A DNA stretch of 5,437 bases from Deltaproteobacteria bacterium. GTDB lineage: Bacteria; Desulfobacterota; Syntrophia; Syntrophales; UBA2210. Where the stretch lies: NCBI GenBank assembly GCA_030603465.1, contig JAUVXT010000182.1, positions 1 through 5,437 on the forward strand, given 5' to 3'. Positions 5,371 to 5,437 of the stretch are shown here, in pieces. Position numbers and translations under genes: made by a program. Each line of letters begins with the position of its first letter. Position 1 is the first letter of the stretch. A model generated the notes under the pieces. The model saw only the letters and a program-made list of their open reading frames with translations. It was not told the DNA's origin and searched no databases.

Positions 5371-5437
5371 ATGGCTAATGTAATTGTAGTTGGTACTCAA
5401 TGGGGTGATGAAGGGAAAGGGAAGTTTGTTGACATTT
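5371..5437 (+). CDS. purA: Adenylosuccinate synthetase, N-terminal part
   Basis: PurA joins IMP and aspartate using GTP to make adenylosuccinate, the first committed step from IMP to AMP, in the cytoplasm. Only the first 22 residues are in the window; the rest lies beyond the right edge. They read MANVIVVGTQWGDEGKGKF and then VDI, which is the family's opening strand and GTP-binding loop. D13 in WGDEGKGK aligns with the catalytic Asp13 of the E. coli enzyme, and K16 lies in the phosphate-binding loop. F19 stands where Ile is common. The start is firm: a strong ribosome binding site precedes it and the N-terminal length matches the family. It follows serA in the same direction after 133 bases and may share its transcript. 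Serine-derived one-carbon units feed purine synthesis, so the grouping makes metabolic sense, although that link is inference. Confidence 0.95.
   Translation, partial: MANVIVVGTQWGDEGKGKFVDI

Noticed and set aside
1..5437. CRISPR array, tRNA or rRNA genes, insertion sequence, defence or toxin genes
   Set aside because: No regularly spaced repeats, no tRNA-like cloverleaf, no transposase frame and no terminal inverted repeats were visible. Nearly all of the window is taken up by five housekeeping genes.

Overview
The window is ordinary housekeeping DNA from a bacterium. It holds five protein genes I can name, two of them cut by the window edges, and no RNA gene, insertion sequence or CRISPR array that I can see. 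The proteins look bacterial, and the neighbourhood of an archaeal/alphaproteobacterial ('Methanosarcina-type') SerC, a long SerA and purA suggests a Desulfobacterota/Syntrophia-like anaerobe. That assignment is inference from gene style and order, not proof. TAG ends several genes at their expected places, so the standard code applies.

Layout: (1) 1-322, plus strand: the 3' end of pnp (PNPase, with its S1 RNA-binding domain). (2) 323-769, plus: dut (dUTPase). It starts on a TTG directly after the pnp stop codon and in the same frame, so the two are separated by one TAG and nothing else. (3) 770-843: a short convergent spacer with a GC-rich hairpin and T-run that probably ends the pnp-dut transcript. 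(4) 844-2202, minus: radA/sms, complete. (5) 2203-2504: an AT-rich divergent intergenic region between radA and serC. It carries a run of degenerate 7-base repeats, two inverted repeats next to radA, and a plausible promoter for serC. (6) 2505-3632 and 3654-5237, plus: serC and serA, a compact serine-biosynthesis pair. (7) 5238-5370: a short spacer with no gene I can support. (8) 5371-5437, plus: the first 22 codons of purA (adenylosuccinate synthetase).

Functionally, SerA oxidises 3-phosphoglycerate and SerC transaminates the product to phosphoserine, so the pair supplies serine, glycine and one-carbon units. One-carbon units feed purine synthesis, which fits purA following in the same direction. 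PNPase handles RNA turnover, dUTPase keeps uracil out of DNA and supplies dUMP, and RadA processes recombination intermediates. I found no evidence of an undescribed system. The points most worth checking are the zero-gap, in-frame pnp/dut junction, the heptameric repeat and palindromes at the radA start, and the SerC lineage.
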